DNA of 22,785 nt from Chara braunii (GCA_003427395.1 BFEA01000345.1:1030310-1053094), one strand, 5' to 3'. Shown: positions 1 through 10,460, counted from the first letter of the stretch. Notes: generated by a model not told the origin, from the sequence alone. Numbers and translations: made by a program.

Positions 1-298
1 GGGGGGGAGGTCGGGTGTCAGGGGGAAAAGATCGAGAGTCGGGGAGGGGAGGTTGCGCGGGAGCGAGATCGGAGTCGCGAAAAAGAAGATAAGAACAAAA
101 AGAAGAAGAAAAAGATAAAAAAAAAGAAGAAGAAGAGGAGGAAGAAGAAGAAGATGATGAAAAGAAGAAGACCAAGATGAAAAGGGGAAGAAGAAGAAAA
201 GTCGAGAAGAAGACCAAGATGAAAAGGGGAAGAAGAAGAAGAAGAATCGAAAAAGAAGAAAAGAATAGAAAAATAAAAAAAGAAAATTGTCGTCGATT
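1..298. repeat. Purine-rich low-complexity tract
   Basis: After a G-rich first 60 bases the plus strand is almost entirely A and G, built from degenerate AAG/GAAG units, with a 29-base block (GTCGAGAAGAAGACC onward) that recurs near 160 and 205. There is no gene. The strand asymmetry suggests triplet-repeat expansion. It could also be the interior of a minus-strand element, given the primer site at 561-574. Confidence 0.85.
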
Positions 299-545
299 AC
301 TTATCTGCGCGGGGTAGCAACGACGATGACGAGGATGGCACGGCGTGGCGACGGGGACGACCGACACGACGATGGTGATGTGGCATGACGACGACGATCG
401 CGATGGTGACGATGATGATGTGGCACGACGACGACGGTGATGATGTGGCATGACGGCGACGATCACGACGATGACGTGGGACTACGATGACGATCACGAT
501 GATGATACTGATGATGGCCAGGTGATGGCGACGAAGCAGGGTGGG
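299..545. repeat. Degenerate GAT/GAC/ACG simple repeat
   Basis: This stretch consists of variants of GACGACGATG and GATGATGTGGCA. Reading frames through it give only Asp/Asp-Thr or His/Arg/Ser strings typical of translated simple sequence. No gene is supported. Confidence 0.8.
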
Positions 546-560
546 TCGGGCGGGTTCGAA

Positions 561-574
561 CCGCTCCGATACCA
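561..574 (-). promoter_or_regulatory. Candidate tRNA primer binding site of a minus-strand LTR element
   Basis: The minus strand reads TGGTATCGGAGCGG, identical over all 14 bases to the primer site of element 1 at 12421-12434. Plant elements commonly use TGGTATCAGAGC, complementary to the 3' end of initiator tRNA-Met, and this differs by one base. A TG-starting sequence follows a few bases to the right, as expected for the inner end of a 5' LTR. The body of the element would lie to the left of the window. Confidence 0.6.
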
Positions 575-575
575 G

Positions 576-757
576 TGTGACGGGCGTGAGGCTGAGGGTG
601 AGCCGAGGGAGAGGAGAGAGAGAGGGAGAGAGTGAGAGCACACACACACACACACACTCACTCGGCACGACTGACTCGAACTGAGGGTCGGATGCAGACA
701 CAGTGGCAAGGCACAAAGTCGAAGTCTTGGATTCCGAATGCCGAAACAGCAAGTCAC
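576..757 (-). mobile_element. Possible short LTR beside the 561-574 primer site
   Basis: The segment begins TGTGAC and ends GTCACA, an inverted terminal pair with TG..CA ends. It sits directly next to the primer site and contains a GA/CA microsatellite near 610-657. At about 182 bp it would be a short LTR. The outer boundary is uncertain, because the second LTR and target duplication are outside the window and no TATA box is evident. A longer LTR with a different right end is equally possible. Confidence 0.3.
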
Positions 758-1629
758 ACTAAGTATGAGTACAGCAGCAGAAAACTGGTATGAGACCGGT
801 CCCTGTACCATACGGGGAGCCGATATAAGTACCGGTGACACGTACGGTACCAGGGGCATTTCTGCAAAGGCCCCGGGGGCAGAACTGAAAAATGCGGTAT
901 TTGAAAGTGGCGCCCGAATTGCAACATGGTGCCAGTTGTCCAAAATCCTACGGTACCAAAGGAGGGGTTTGGAAAAAGGGTGCCAAGCCGAAAACGGGAT
1001 GCAACCGAAACAGTAAAAAGATAGACCAGGGATCGAGCCCTGGCGGAGTCCGTAACGGACGTCCTCCTAAGCCAAAGCTGCAGTACCGTGTACGGTTCAG
1101 ACATCACACTGATCCTAAGGAGGACAGATGATTTACTCGAGACTCCACAGGTTGTCGCGCATTATGAGAAGTCCCTGCAGAAAGGAAAGCTCCAAATTGA
1201 GTAATCAAACTTCTCAGAGGACTGTCGAAGTATGGAGGAGGGAATGCGAGGCTCAAGACCTCGATCTGCCGTAGTGGGCCTTATTTTCTATACAGTCGGC
1301 CGCCCTAAGTGAAGGCAGGCTCGACCCAGGGCCTACAAGCCTATTTTTGGGGTCACCGCGCAATTGGGTAAATTCAGGCAGTTGTGCAGCGCCAGTTGGT
1401 TGAGAGCGCCCAGGCCCAGGCTACCTTTTTCATATGTAACTGAGCATACTCAACATGCACCGAACACAGGCCGAGGGCAGTTGGACAAGGGCAATTACCA
1501 GAGGCCCGGAGCCTGATTCGTTTGGACTGGGGCACAGCCTCTCCCGGCCTATCGGAAGCTTCTGGGCAGGGGCCCAGCGCAGCCAGACTTCACGCAGCAG
1601 GCAGGCAATTTCCATATAAAGTGCCTCCC
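758..1629. other. Unclassified non-coding stretch
   Basis: No convincing gene. The open frames here are short and resemble no protein I know. Two small hairpins stand out: CCAGGG/CCCTGG at 1026-1043 and GTCCG-TAA-CGGAC at 1049-1061. A TATATAA-like sequence (CATATAAAG) lies near 1612. The region could be an old LTR or element remnant, but I cannot assign it. Confidence 0.5.
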
Positions 1630-1630
1630 C

Positions 1631-1773
1631 ACACATTCGGCATTCGGCCACTGGTGCATGCTGCGCAAGTGCTACTGCGCTATACACTGGCCAGCGCTCA
1701 CAGGCCTGCACACGCATTCGGCATTCGGGCACTGGCTGCATGCTGTGGAAGCGCTGCTGCGCTAATGCTGGCC
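1631..1773. repeat. Imperfect tandem duplication, about 81-bp period
   Basis: The block ATTCGGCATTCGG...CACTGG...TGCATGCTG...GCGCTA...CTGGCC occurs at 1635-1692 and again at 1716-1773 with scattered substitutions. It ends at the left boundary of element 1. Confidence 0.7.
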
Positions 1774-1776
1774 TGC
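1772..1776. repeat. Left target-site flank of element 1
   Basis: CCTGC lies just outside the left LTR end. The right flank at 13527-13531 is CCAGC. Four of five bases match, which fits a 5-bp target duplication with one later mutation in an old insertion, but is not proof. Confidence 0.5.
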
Positions 1777-3530
1777 TGTTGCATACTCGTGAAACATTGT
1801 CATCAGTATGGCGCAGATTCCCAGAACCGACCAGATAATACAGAGTTAATACAAATGCAAGCGAAAGACTTGAGATACCTTGGACTGACTCGGACTGCAA
1901 TCGTACACTCTCAAACATTCATCAGGGGTGTGAATGCCTTGGCCTCAGACATAGACGAAAGGCCAGGGACTGAAATTATCCACGGACGAAGGGAGAGAGG
2001 AGAGAGACGAAAGGAGGAGGAGAGGGAAGATGACGTCAACTCAATGTTTCCAAAGATAGTATCTTGAAATGTCAGAAGTGACGAAAATCTGAAATGTCGT
2101 GAATGCCAAGTCTCACAATATCTCAGATATCGATCCCACGATGTCAAGTACATCTTAAGAAGGAAGATGAAATCAGATCCCCAAGTAGTCCTCTACTCGT
2201 AGTCCCAATGTCGTTGTTCCCCAATGTTATCAGAATTCGTAACCATCCTTCATATTGCAGTAGTCCCGTAGGAGAAACCCAAAAGTAGACTGAGGCTGAG
2301 AAGGTAGGAGGGGGGAGAGAGAGAGAGAGAGTTGGGGGTGGAGGAATAGAGGGAGAGAAGGCAGAGCCTTCCTCCCGGTACCTGACTGGTAGCTATGGCG
2401 CGGCAGGGCCGCTGCACTGTACCTCCCGCTGCTGCGCTCGTCGTCTCCTGGCTGCTCTCACTAATGCTGCTGCGCTGCGCTAATCCCCTTAACGCTGCCA
2501 AGCTGCGCTAATCCCGAAGGCCAACTCTCGTCCATTCTAACTCTAACCTACGGAGGCTGGTACCCAGCCTTTTGTAGTGTCGGGCCGGCCTCCTACCTGC
2601 TGGTACCTACCGGCCTGGACCGTTGATCTGAACCGACGGTGATGTAACCATGGCCAGGATGAAGCTTGGGTAAAACTAAGTGGAGGTCCAAACCGACCGA
2701 TGGGGCTCGTATACTGAACGTCTAGATATAATACTTGGAGCAGGAGATTCAATCAATCGGGATTATGATGTATCTATATCACCGAAGGTGCGAAATTGGT
2801 CCAGATTCAAACTGGACTCGGCGCCAAAACGTGGCAGCCTCTGAAACGCCGCCGGTAGGTCCTATGCTGGACCGGTATCGGCCTTGTGGCCGTATGGCCT
2901 GGGCCTCTACCCTAGGCCTGTCTGAACCGCCACGGTCCAGGCCCATCTGAGCCTCATCTGAACCGTCGTCCCTTAGGCCTACCCTGCCTGTCTGGAACCG
3001 GGCCCTGATTGGGGCCCGTGTGGCTCAGAATGCCACACTCTCCCCCCCTTGAATACCGAGCTAACTGCGAGGGGGCCGGCCTCCTACCTGCTGGTACCTA
3101 CCGGCTTGGACCGTTGATCTGAATCGATGGTGATCTAACCATGGCCAGGATGAAGCTTGGGTAAAACTAAGTGGAGGTCCAAACTGACCGATGGGGGTCG
3201 TATACTGAACGTTTAGATATAATACATGGAGCAGGGGATTGAATCAATCGCGATTCTGATGTATCTATATCACCGAAGGTGCGAAATTGGTCCAGATTCA
3301 AACTGGACTTGGCGCCTAAATGTGGCAGCCTCTGAAACGCCGCCGGTAGGTCCTATGCTGGACCAGTACCGGCCTTGTGGCCGTTTGGCCTGGGCCTCTA
3401 CCCTAGGCCTGTCTGAACCGCCACGGTCCCGGCCCATCTGAGCCTCATCTGAACCGTCGTCCCTTAGGCCTACCCTACCTGTCTGGAACCGGGCCCTAAC
3501 TGGGGCCCGTGTGGCTCAGAATGCCACACA
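1777..3530 (-). repeat. 3' LTR of element 1, with internal tandem duplication
   Basis: The left end TGTTGCATACTCGTGAAAC matches the 5' LTR start at 12438, and homology continues along the whole length with a few percent substitutions. The right end GCCACACA abuts the polypurine tract. A single LTR unit is 1777-3037 (about 1.26 kb). The extra length is the 491-bp duplication listed separately. A terminal palindrome (TGTGGC...GCCACA) closes the U3 end. A GA microsatellite lies at about 2311-2331. Confidence 0.85.
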
Positions 3531-3563
3531 CTCCCCCCCTTGAAGACCGAGCTAACTGCGAGG
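2582..3563. repeat. 491-bp tandem duplication spanning LTR end and polypurine tract
   Basis: 2582-3072 and 3073-3563 are near-identical copies at a constant offset of 491. Each runs from inside the LTR through the U3 terminus, the polypurine tract (relic at 3039-3050, active-position copy at 3531-3541) and the last bases of pol. A third, partial copy without the tract is in the 5' LTR at about 13222-13526. Confidence 0.9.
3531..3541 (-). promoter_or_regulatory. Polypurine tract of element 1
   Basis: The minus strand reads AAGGGGGGGAG immediately before TGTGTGGCATTC, the U3 start. Such tracts prime plus-strand DNA synthesis in LTR elements. The pol stop codon at 3552-3554 lies just upstream in the sense direction. 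Confidence 0.85.
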
Positions 3564-4925
3564 GCGAAGTTGTATGTCCGATGTCCGTACAGGGCGGGCA
3601 GGTTGAGCAGCTTCCTTAGCAAGTCGCTGTTTTTCGTAATGTGCGAAGATGAGGGGTGATGTCGCCTTCAGGTCAGCTCTTGAAATTCAGCGTGTGTCGT
3701 TCGGATCGCATTGCTTAAATGTAACTTTGTACTGCATAGGCTTGTTGCCATGTTTGCGATGCGTGAGAACACGATCGACCTCCTGATGACCATCCATTGA
3801 AGGAGGGTCCTGTGACCGTCTGCCCGGGAAGTCCGCTGCGGAGGCTGGAGTGTAGACCTCCAGCTTTGAAGCGTGAAATATCGGGTGGACCGTCAAATGC
3901 GGGCGAATCTCAATGATGAAAGATGGACCCGCGGGGTCGTCGCCAGCTGCTGAAGTGACCATCCATGGTCCAAACCAGTTAGGGAGGAGGTTCCGCGAGA
4001 TGTGCTACTCAAGCACGGATTCCTCGGAGGTGACCCGAACTAGGTCGCCAGTGCGAATTGGACATGGGGTGCGACACCGGTTCGCTTGCTGCTGCATACA
4101 GACCTGAGCCTCTTGCATGTTTGCGCGGGCTTTGGCGAGCAGTTCCCTGTACTTCCGTGTAGAAGCGGGGGAGCAAGCGGCGTCACGCAAAATGTCTGTG
4201 AAGATACGTCCTTTCCGCCCACCATGGTGCAACTCGAATGGAGTCACGCCAATCGCCAGGTGCACCGAAGTGTTGTAGGCGAACTCGATGTCGGGGAGGT
4301 GGTGAACTCAGTCCTCCTGATCCGGGCGGATGAGTGTGCGGAGCATCATCTGCGCAGTCTGGATGCACACGTTCCGTTTGCCCATCCGTTTGAGGATGCC
4401 GTGCGGAACTCGGTTTCATGCTGGTGCCGGATTCCACCACGAGTGTCGTCCAAAAGGCCGACATGAAATGAGTGTCGCGGTCACTGACGATGTCTTCCGG
4501 AATGTCGTGGCTGCAAAACCAGCTGGTATGCAAAAGTCGTGCAAGCTCGGGAGCCGGCTCATGATACTTGCATGGAAGAAATCGAGCGTACTTGCTCAAA
4601 CGGTCGACGACCGTGAGAATACCATCATGGCCAAGGCGATCGCGAGGGAAAGGACCGGTCACATCCATAGCAATGGAGAGACCCGGTTCCCGAGGAATCG
4701 GCAATGGTTTCAGTTCGCCGTACGGGAGCTGATGGCGCCCTTTGTTCCGGTGGCAAACGCACATGACTGAGTGTACCGGTTGACGTTGCTGATGATATCC
4801 GGCCAGTGAAATCGCTGGCGGAGTCGAGCTAGTGTACGTGCGACGCCAAGGTGTCTCGCCAGCCGCGAATCGTGGTATTCGCCAAGGAGGCGAGTGCGCA
4901 AGATGCGGTCTTCGGGAACACACAA
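3552..4925 (-). pseudogene. Element 1 integrase with chromodomain-like tail (broken)
   Basis: Integrase inserts retroelement cDNA into the host genome. The zinc-binding region is visible (HDSRLARH, then a Cys pair), followed by the catalytic core: Asp in AMDVTGP (codon 4663-4665), Asp in VSDRDTHF (4480-4482), and Glu in QTDGQTER (4372-4374), with 35 residues between the last two as in DD35E enzymes. A PNWFGPW motif (GPY/F-like), HPIFHASKLEVY and a degenerate chromodomain follow. Lesions: one base missing between the zinc cysteines (4756-4760), a frameshift near 4365, TGA at 4308-4310 where Trp is expected, TAG at 4005-4007 where element 2 has Gln, and a frameshift near 3690. After that the homologous tail continues to TAG at 3552-3554. 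No functional protein is expected. Confidence 0.88.
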
Positions 4926-5846
4926 TTAGTCCTTGCCTCGTGTATGAAGAAGCAAGTAGCCGTCGACAATGCGATAGTTGCTTGCCGGCGGGTGATCCGA
5001 TGATAAGTCCGCATAGAGTGTGGAGAATCCCGGATCCGACTTGTAGCCGTTTATGAAATGTTGTTGCCGGTTCTCGTCGAGGCCGAATGTCGAGTGCACC
5101 AAGGCGCAAAGATCAGGTCTTCGCGAGAGAGCATCCGCTGCCTTGTTCGAGGAGCCCGGAATGTGCTTGGAGGTGAAGTCGAACTGGTCAATGAAGTACA
5201 TCCATCGGCCGATCGTGCTGCTCACCGTGTCTTGCGTCTTGTAATACGTCAACCGATTGTTGTCCGTTGCCCATGTGAATCGCCGACACCCGAGGAGAAA
5301 GTGACGCCAACGCTCAAGTACGGTGACAAAAGCTAGCAGCTCCTCCTTCCTCGCATCATCAAGAGTGTTGATGGGCGACACCTTTTGGCTGAAGTACTCA
5401 ACCGGATGCCAATATGTGCCGTCATGCTGTTCCAAAACCGCGCCAATGCCATAATCGGAAGCGTCCGTAGTCACTTTGGTGGGCAAGGTCGGGTCATAGA
5501 TGCTTAAGACGATAGCTTGAAGCAAAGCCGTCTTCAGCGTGTGAAACGCGTGCCGGGCTTCGTCGCTGAACTCGAAGGGCACCAAGGGGGACTGAAGTCG
5601 CGACAATGGTGCAGCGATGCGTTGGAATCCTTTTACGAAGCGCATGTAGTATGATGCCAAGCCGAGAAAGGAGGGGACGTCGGTAGTACACTCGAGGTCC
5701 GGCCAATCTTGAATGGCTTGTACCTTGTCTGCGAGCGGACGAATGCCTTGCGGCGTAACGTAATGGCCTAAGTACTCCAGCTCTTGCTGGGCAAACTCGC
5801 ACTTGTCGCGGTTTGCCTTGTACTTGGCGATACGGAGCCGCTCCAA
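4926..5846 (-). pseudogene. Element 1 RT thumb, RNase H and linker
   Basis: This 306-codon open stretch continues the reverse transcriptase after a frameshift near 5847. It holds the connection region (EYLGHYVTPQGIRP, FLGLASYYMRFVKGF) and then RNase H with acidic residues in TTDASDYGIGAVL (Asp128), DARKEELLAF (Glu168 or Glu169), WATDNNRL (Asp195) and AADALSRR (Asp238). RNase H degrades the RNA strand during reverse transcription. The frame ends at TAA 4926-4928 in KD*LCVP, where element 2 reads KDLLCVP, so this is a nonsense mutation and not the end of the polyprotein. Confidence 0.9.
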
Positions 5847-6958
5847 TAAGGTGCTCGAGGTGCTCGTCCAGCGTCAGACTATAAACCAAGGTATCATCAA
5901 GGTAAATGAGTACGGTGCGGTCGAGCAAGTCGCAGAATTCTGGCGTCATAGCCGCTTGGAAAGCAGCCGGGGCATTGGTGAGACCGAAAGGCATGACGAT
6001 CCGCTCAAAGTGCCCAGACCGCGTCTTGAATGCGGTTTTGTACCGATCTCTTGGTTGGATCTCGATCTGGTGGTATCCGGACTTGAGGTCAAGCTTCAAG
6101 AAGTACTTTGCGCCGCCTAGTCGCTCGAGAAGATCATCGATCCGAGGGAGAGGGCCGACGTTCTTGATCGTTTGCGCGTTAAGTTTTCGATAGCCGATGC
6201 ACAAACGAAGGTCCTTGTTCTTCTTCCGGACGAGGAGAACGGGAGCACCGTATGGCGAACAGCTAGGGCGAATCCAGCCCTTGGCCAAGAGGTCGTCTAG
6301 TTGTGCCCGAAGCACTTGAGTGATCCCGTGGCGTATGGGCGGATCCGGTATGACTCCGGTGGGAGCTTGGAAGACATCCTCATAGCTGTCCAACAACTCA
6401 ATGATGCGTGGGTCCGACGTATCCGTCTTGGGCTGATCACCGGGTGGGAGGGCGTGAAGAAAACATACGCCTATCTCCTCGATGTCGTTCAACCAGATGG
6501 ATTGGCGAATGCTCGCCGCGGATACCACGTGACAACCTATCGAAGGATGAGGAAGCGGCACCGTACACGGGACTAGTTCGCCACGCCGATCACGAATGTG
6601 AACGGTGCGTCGATGGAAGTTCACCGGGTCTTCGCTTTGCAGCCACGACATGCCTAGGATCATATCGAACTTGGTGTCTAATATGTCGAAAGACACGGCC
6701 TCGCATGCTAGCGGGGCAAAGTACACGGACACCGAGTCAACGCATCGGTCGATTGACTTTTGCGTGTGACCATCGGCCAACGTGACGTGTGTAGGCTGAC
6801 TTTTTCTTCGAACGCGCGGGCCTAGCCCGGCGCGTGCCATGAAGTCTTGGCTGATGTAGTTGTGAGTCGCTCCACAATCGATCAAGGCACTGCAGGGCGC
6901 CTTTCCGATCTGAATGCGGATGTAGAGGAGTGGCGTCGATGTTGACGTACCGTTGCGT
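5847..6958 (-). pseudogene. Element 1 protease and reverse transcriptase
   Basis: The frame is open from a stop at 6959-6961. The protease shows the active-site loop IDCGATHNYIS (codons near 6882-6850; the more usual form is D-S-G) and MILGMSWL. Reverse transcriptase follows: GWIRPSCSPYGAPVLLV, LKLDLKSGYHQI with catalytic Asp at 6088-6090, MPFGLTNAPAAFQ, and YLDD at 5893-5904 with both catalytic Asp present. Oddities: the usually conserved CxDYRxLN reads CIGYRKLN (Asp to Gly), and the segment that normally lies between HxI and the LLxxGxIRPS motif is much shortened (HGITQ runs straight into VLRAQLDDLL). The frame is lost near 5847. Confidence 0.9.
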
Positions 6959-7189
6959 TAACCGCTACTCCGTCGTCCGTCGACGGAGGTGGTACTGCAG
7001 CGTGCAAGTATTCGCGCAGATGTGCCATCAAGGCATTGCAATGCGGTGTTGGCAAAGAACCGGTGGAGGGAAGAGGCAGCCATTGGAAGTCCTCAACTAC
7101 TGCGTCATCCCCGGATGTGAGAGAGGCTGCTAGCAAGGCAGCCGACTCCGGCGGATTGGGAAGTGGTGTCGCTGCACTTCCCGCGGTTC

Positions 7190-9036
7190 TCAGTTTCTCG
7201 AGCCTGTACGTTTGACATTCTCCTTGTCCTTGTCGAGGCATGCGTTGGTGATGTGTTTGGTGCTGTCGCACCACAAACAGCATGACCATTTCTGTCGCAA
7301 CTTGAACACGTCTTTGGTAATGCCGAACTTTGTTCATGGTGACTGTCGTGCTCCATCCGCTGACGCTGGTTTCGCCTTCTGTTTTCCCCCTCGGGGTCTT
7401 GTGCGTTGTGGTGGTAACGCTGCCGCCACATCTCCGTCACTTGATGTAGACGCGGCTGCGGGGTCCTCACTTGTTCCTTGCTGGACTGCTGCTACTTGCG
7501 GCGTCCGTTGACCCTTGCCTTTCTCCACGTAACCGGCCTGTTGGCGGATCTTGTTAGCCGCCCTTCGGTTACCTTGTATGAGCTCTCTTGCCTTTGAGAT
7601 CAGATCATCAAAGGTCTCGTACTGGAATTCAGTACCCAGCGCTGCTGTCAAGGCGTCGCACGACTGAGCAAAAAATTCGGCGCGGATTGTGTCGAACGGT
7701 AAGTTCAACTCCGGGGTGGCGACGAGTCGTTGCCACTCCGTCAGCCATTCCCGTGACGTTTGTTGGCCTTGGTAGATGCGGGAGATCTTGTTCATGGCGT
7801 GCCGTTTGTCATTGTTGACCATGAACCGGGTCTTCCATTTCTTCTCGAATTCCTCCCACGTAATCTTAGTGTGGAGGTTGGCGATGGTGCATTCCAACGT
7901 GACGGCCATGTGTGTCATGAAAGCCTGCGCCCCTCCGATGAGTTGGAGGTAGAGTGCGTCAAGCCGCCGATGTGCGGGTGTGTGATGTACGTCCGCCTCC
8001 GCGTTGAAAGCCATCCACCATTGCAGCGGATCAGTCTTGTGATAGTCATGGAACTTCTCGATCTTGAAGTTCGGCATCTTCCATTCCTTGGCGGCAGCGG
8101 CCGGTCGTTGGTCAACGCGGTCGCTGAGCGTTTGCAGCTGATTGCTGACTGTCGATGCTCCAGCGAACTTGCTGATGTCGCCGAGGGATGCGACTAAGTG
8201 GTTGATCCACTCCTTGAGTTGCTTGGGCTGCGCGGCCAAAGCTGGGCTGCAGTCTACCACTGCACTGCCCATTGACGCAGCTGCTGATAGTTGTGCCAAC
8301 CCCATGATGACATCTGTCTGCACTGGTCGTCAAGTGTCTGCTGCTGGCTGTTGGCGGCGTGTAGTGTGCTGATCTCGGCCTGCAGGGTCTCGATCTTCTT
8401 GTCCATTGCCTTGAATGTTGTTTCATGGCGGATGAAGACCTGCCGCATGGCCAGCAGTTCACATTGCTGCCAATTGCACGTGTACAGCAGATTCTCCATC
8501 AGTACTGCTATACCTTCTTTGTCACCTTCTTCCTCGGTCATCTCTTGTCGTTCTTCGGTTTCTTGGAAATGCTGTCGTCGAAGCAGCCTGCCATACATGG
8601 CTTCGTCGCGTGCAAGGTCCATCGTGGCTTGGTAACGAGCTTGGTGTTGACTAGCCTCGACCTGCTGCTGTTGCAACCGTGCGGCTGCTGCTGCTTCTGC
8701 TGCGGCCTGCTGACGTGCTGCCTCTGCCTTTGCCTCTGCCGGCTGGCGTTGAATTTCCTGCTGGCGGGCGGCTTCCTCCGCTTCCCACTTGCGCAGTTCG
8801 GCTGCCGTCGTCTCTGAATACTGCTGGAGACGTTGGAGGAACACTAGAAGTGGTTCATCGGCCTGCTGAACTGGGATAGGAGGGGTAACCGGCCTCTTGG
8901 GGCTGGCTGGTGCATTGTCGGCAGCGGTAGCAGCCATGGTCGTGCGTGGCCTGCGCGGAATCTGAGGGGTCCTATGTCCCTGTTGAGGCTTGGCTCCTGC
9001 GGATCCGCGCTCGGCCAGTTGTTGGCTGCGGCGCAT
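7190..9036 (-). pseudogene. Element 1 gag polyprotein (frameshifted, interrupted)
   Basis: Gag forms the retroelement particle. I chose ATG at 9036 (MRRSQQLAERG). An upstream TTG is unlikely, and an in-frame ATG at 8936 is an alternative. The first part is Ala/Gln/Glu-rich coiled coil (about residues 60-130). A frameshift near 8320 leads to the capsid-like part, with KMPNFKIEKFHDY, QWWMAFNAEA, WEEFEKKWKTRF and TSREWLTEWQRL, typical of the retrotransposon gag family. A TGA at 7334-7336 interrupts the frame. The same frame then continues into a perfect CX2CX4HX4C zinc knuckle at 7238-7279 and ends at 7190-7192. Between gag and protease (6960-7189) lies a Pro/Ser-rich linker readable in another frame. 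Confidence 0.85.
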
Positions 9037-9599
9037 CAAGTACTCTGGCCTTCATCTGCTGCTGATGTGTCACCGCTGAGGTGGCACCTGCTGATGTGGC
9101 ACTGCTGAGGTGGCCGCTGCTGAGTGGCACTCGGCTGTCGTGGCACACTGAGGTGGCACTCTGCCTTTGTGGCACAATGCTGACATGGCCGGAGACTGAC
9201 ATCCGTGGTACCGAGAGGAGGAGAGAGAATGTAGGGTGGGGAGGAGGGGCAGAGAGGCAAGTGGTACCGAGAGGAGGAGAGAGAATGTAGGGTGGGGAGG
9301 AGGGGCAGAGAGGCAAGCAATGCACAAACAGTCCCTTTCAGTCCCTTTCTCCCCTGACCTCGAAGTCTGACACTAATCAAAGAAAAAAAAAATTCCACGC
9401 CCCCGATGAAATTTCGAATTTTGAGAAATTAAATAAAAGTTAACCGGAAAATATAAATTAATAGAGTTTAATTTTGGCAAAAGATTTAATCTTTAATTAA
9501 AGAATATTTAAAATTGCAATAATTAATTTCGCAAAAGTTAAATCTTTAATTAAAGAATATTTAAATTTGCACAAATAACAATGAATAAAGTTTAAGCAA
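9037..9599 (-). other. Element 1 leader, gag-proximal part
   Basis: No gene. From gag outward: 9062-9190 holds a degenerate series of GTGGCAC/CTGAGGTGGCAC units (minus strand TGCCACNTCAGCA), and 9205-9260 with 9261-9316 is a perfect or near-perfect 56-bp tandem repeat. From 9380 the DNA is very AT-rich, with a repeated AATCTTTAATTAAAGAATATTTAAA block near 9490 and 9541. Translations of this area are repeat shadows. Confidence 0.7.
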
Positions 9600-9624
9600 G
9601 TTTAAACCGTACTTGCAAGCGCAC
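9600..9624 (+). repeat. Left terminal inverted repeat
   Basis: Pairs with 11919-11943, with 23 of 25 bases complementary. It begins with the PmeI-like palindrome GTTTAAAC. Confidence 0.8.
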
Positions 9625-10218
9625 CTCGCGCGCGAGTTTCCCTACGTCCGGTGCATGGGCCCGACCGTTCCCGCGCGGCGCACGAGGTGTGCGGGGAACG
9701 GCCCGACCGCCCCCCCCCCCCCGAAAAAAAAAAATGGCAGGGGTCGAAACGACACATCGGAGGCCCCCCGCCAAAATTGTTGCCAAGGCCAAAAAAATTT
9801 TTTTTGAGGCCGCGCTCAAGGCCGGAGCGCAAGGTTTCGAATTGTCGAAACCTGTTTCCAGTTGTACTCTGTGTGGGCTTGCCTGGCCTCTTGGGTGGGT
9901 GTGTGGCCTGCGCGGAGTGCCGTTGCGAAGTGCTGCGAAGTGCCGCCCCGTGCTGCCCTGCTGCCCTGTGAGGGAGGAGCTGCCGCCATCGCCCGGTGAG
10001 TATCACCAACTTCGACCTCCCCTTCATCATCCTCACTGCCTCCTCCTCCTCCTCCTCCTCCTCCTCTCCTCCCGCTCGTCCTACTCCTCCTCCCCTTCCT
10101 CGTCCTCCATCTCTCCTCCTCGTCCTCCGTTCTCGTCGTCGTCGTCGTCCTCGTCCTCCTCCTCCTCCTCCTCCTCTCCCACAGGTGTCAAATCTGTCAA
10201 TTTTTTTTATTTTTTTTT

Positions 10219-10281
10219 ACCTTTTCTCGATTTGTGCGTATCATCCTTGCGCAGAGGTCGTGCTAATCTTCTCTGTATCGT
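10219..10281 (-). pseudogene. U6 snRNA-derived segment (a)
   Basis: The minus strand carries the central and 3' part of U6, including ATACAGAGAAGATTAGC (the ACAGAGA box and AGC triad), GCGCAAGGATGA and CGCACAAATCGAG. About five differences from plant U6 are visible over 63 bases. The 5' stem is absent. The sense 3' end runs into an A-rich stretch (10201-10218 on the plus strand is T-rich) instead of a T terminator, so this is a retroposed fragment, not a gene. Confidence 0.85.
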
Positions 10282-10306
10282 CCTCCATCTCTCCTCCTCG
10301 TCGCAG

Positions 10307-10327
10307 GTGTGTGTCATCCTTGCGCAG
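10307..10327 (-). pseudogene. U6-derived fragment (b)
   Basis: The minus strand reads CCTGCGCAAGGATGACACAC, the U6 internal stem-loop region, in the same orientation as the neighbouring copies. It is only 21 bp long but close to copy (a). Confidence 0.6.
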
Positions 10328-10345
10328 GTGTGTGTGTGTGTTTGT

Positions 10346-10346
<1 letters not shown>

Positions 10347-10379
<33 letters not shown>
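10347..10379. repeat. AG dinucleotide microsatellite
   Basis: About 16 uninterrupted AG units, preceded by a TG run. The neighbouring 10038-10183 is a CTC/TCC-rich pyrimidine tract. Both produce long Ser/Leu or Arg/Glu translations with no coding value. Confidence 0.9.
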
Positions 10380-10381
<2 letters not shown>

Positions 10382-10460
10382 AGATAAGTCTCCAATATCG
10401 CAGCTGGCTTCACGATACTTCGATTGATAGGATGAGCAAAATCGAATGAATCTTTCGCTC

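Noticed and set aside
551-574. tRNA-like T-arm and acceptor end (GGGTTCGAACC...CGATACCA)
   Set aside because: The spacing is three bases too short for a T-stem plus acceptor strand, and there is no D or anticodon arm; the LTR primer-site explanation fits better.
297-943. Several overlapping open frames of 60-150 codons on both strands
   Set aside because: They are Arg/His/Ser/Val or Asp strings produced by GA/GAT/CA simple repeats, without domain features.
1026-1061. Possible tRNA gene or terminator from hairpins
   Set aside because: The two hairpins do not form a cloverleaf and no anticodon arm can be placed.
9689-10427. Long Ser/Pro-rich open frames
   Set aside because: They are translations of CTC/TCC repeats, C and A runs and the AG microsatellite; the same area holds U6 relics on the other strand.
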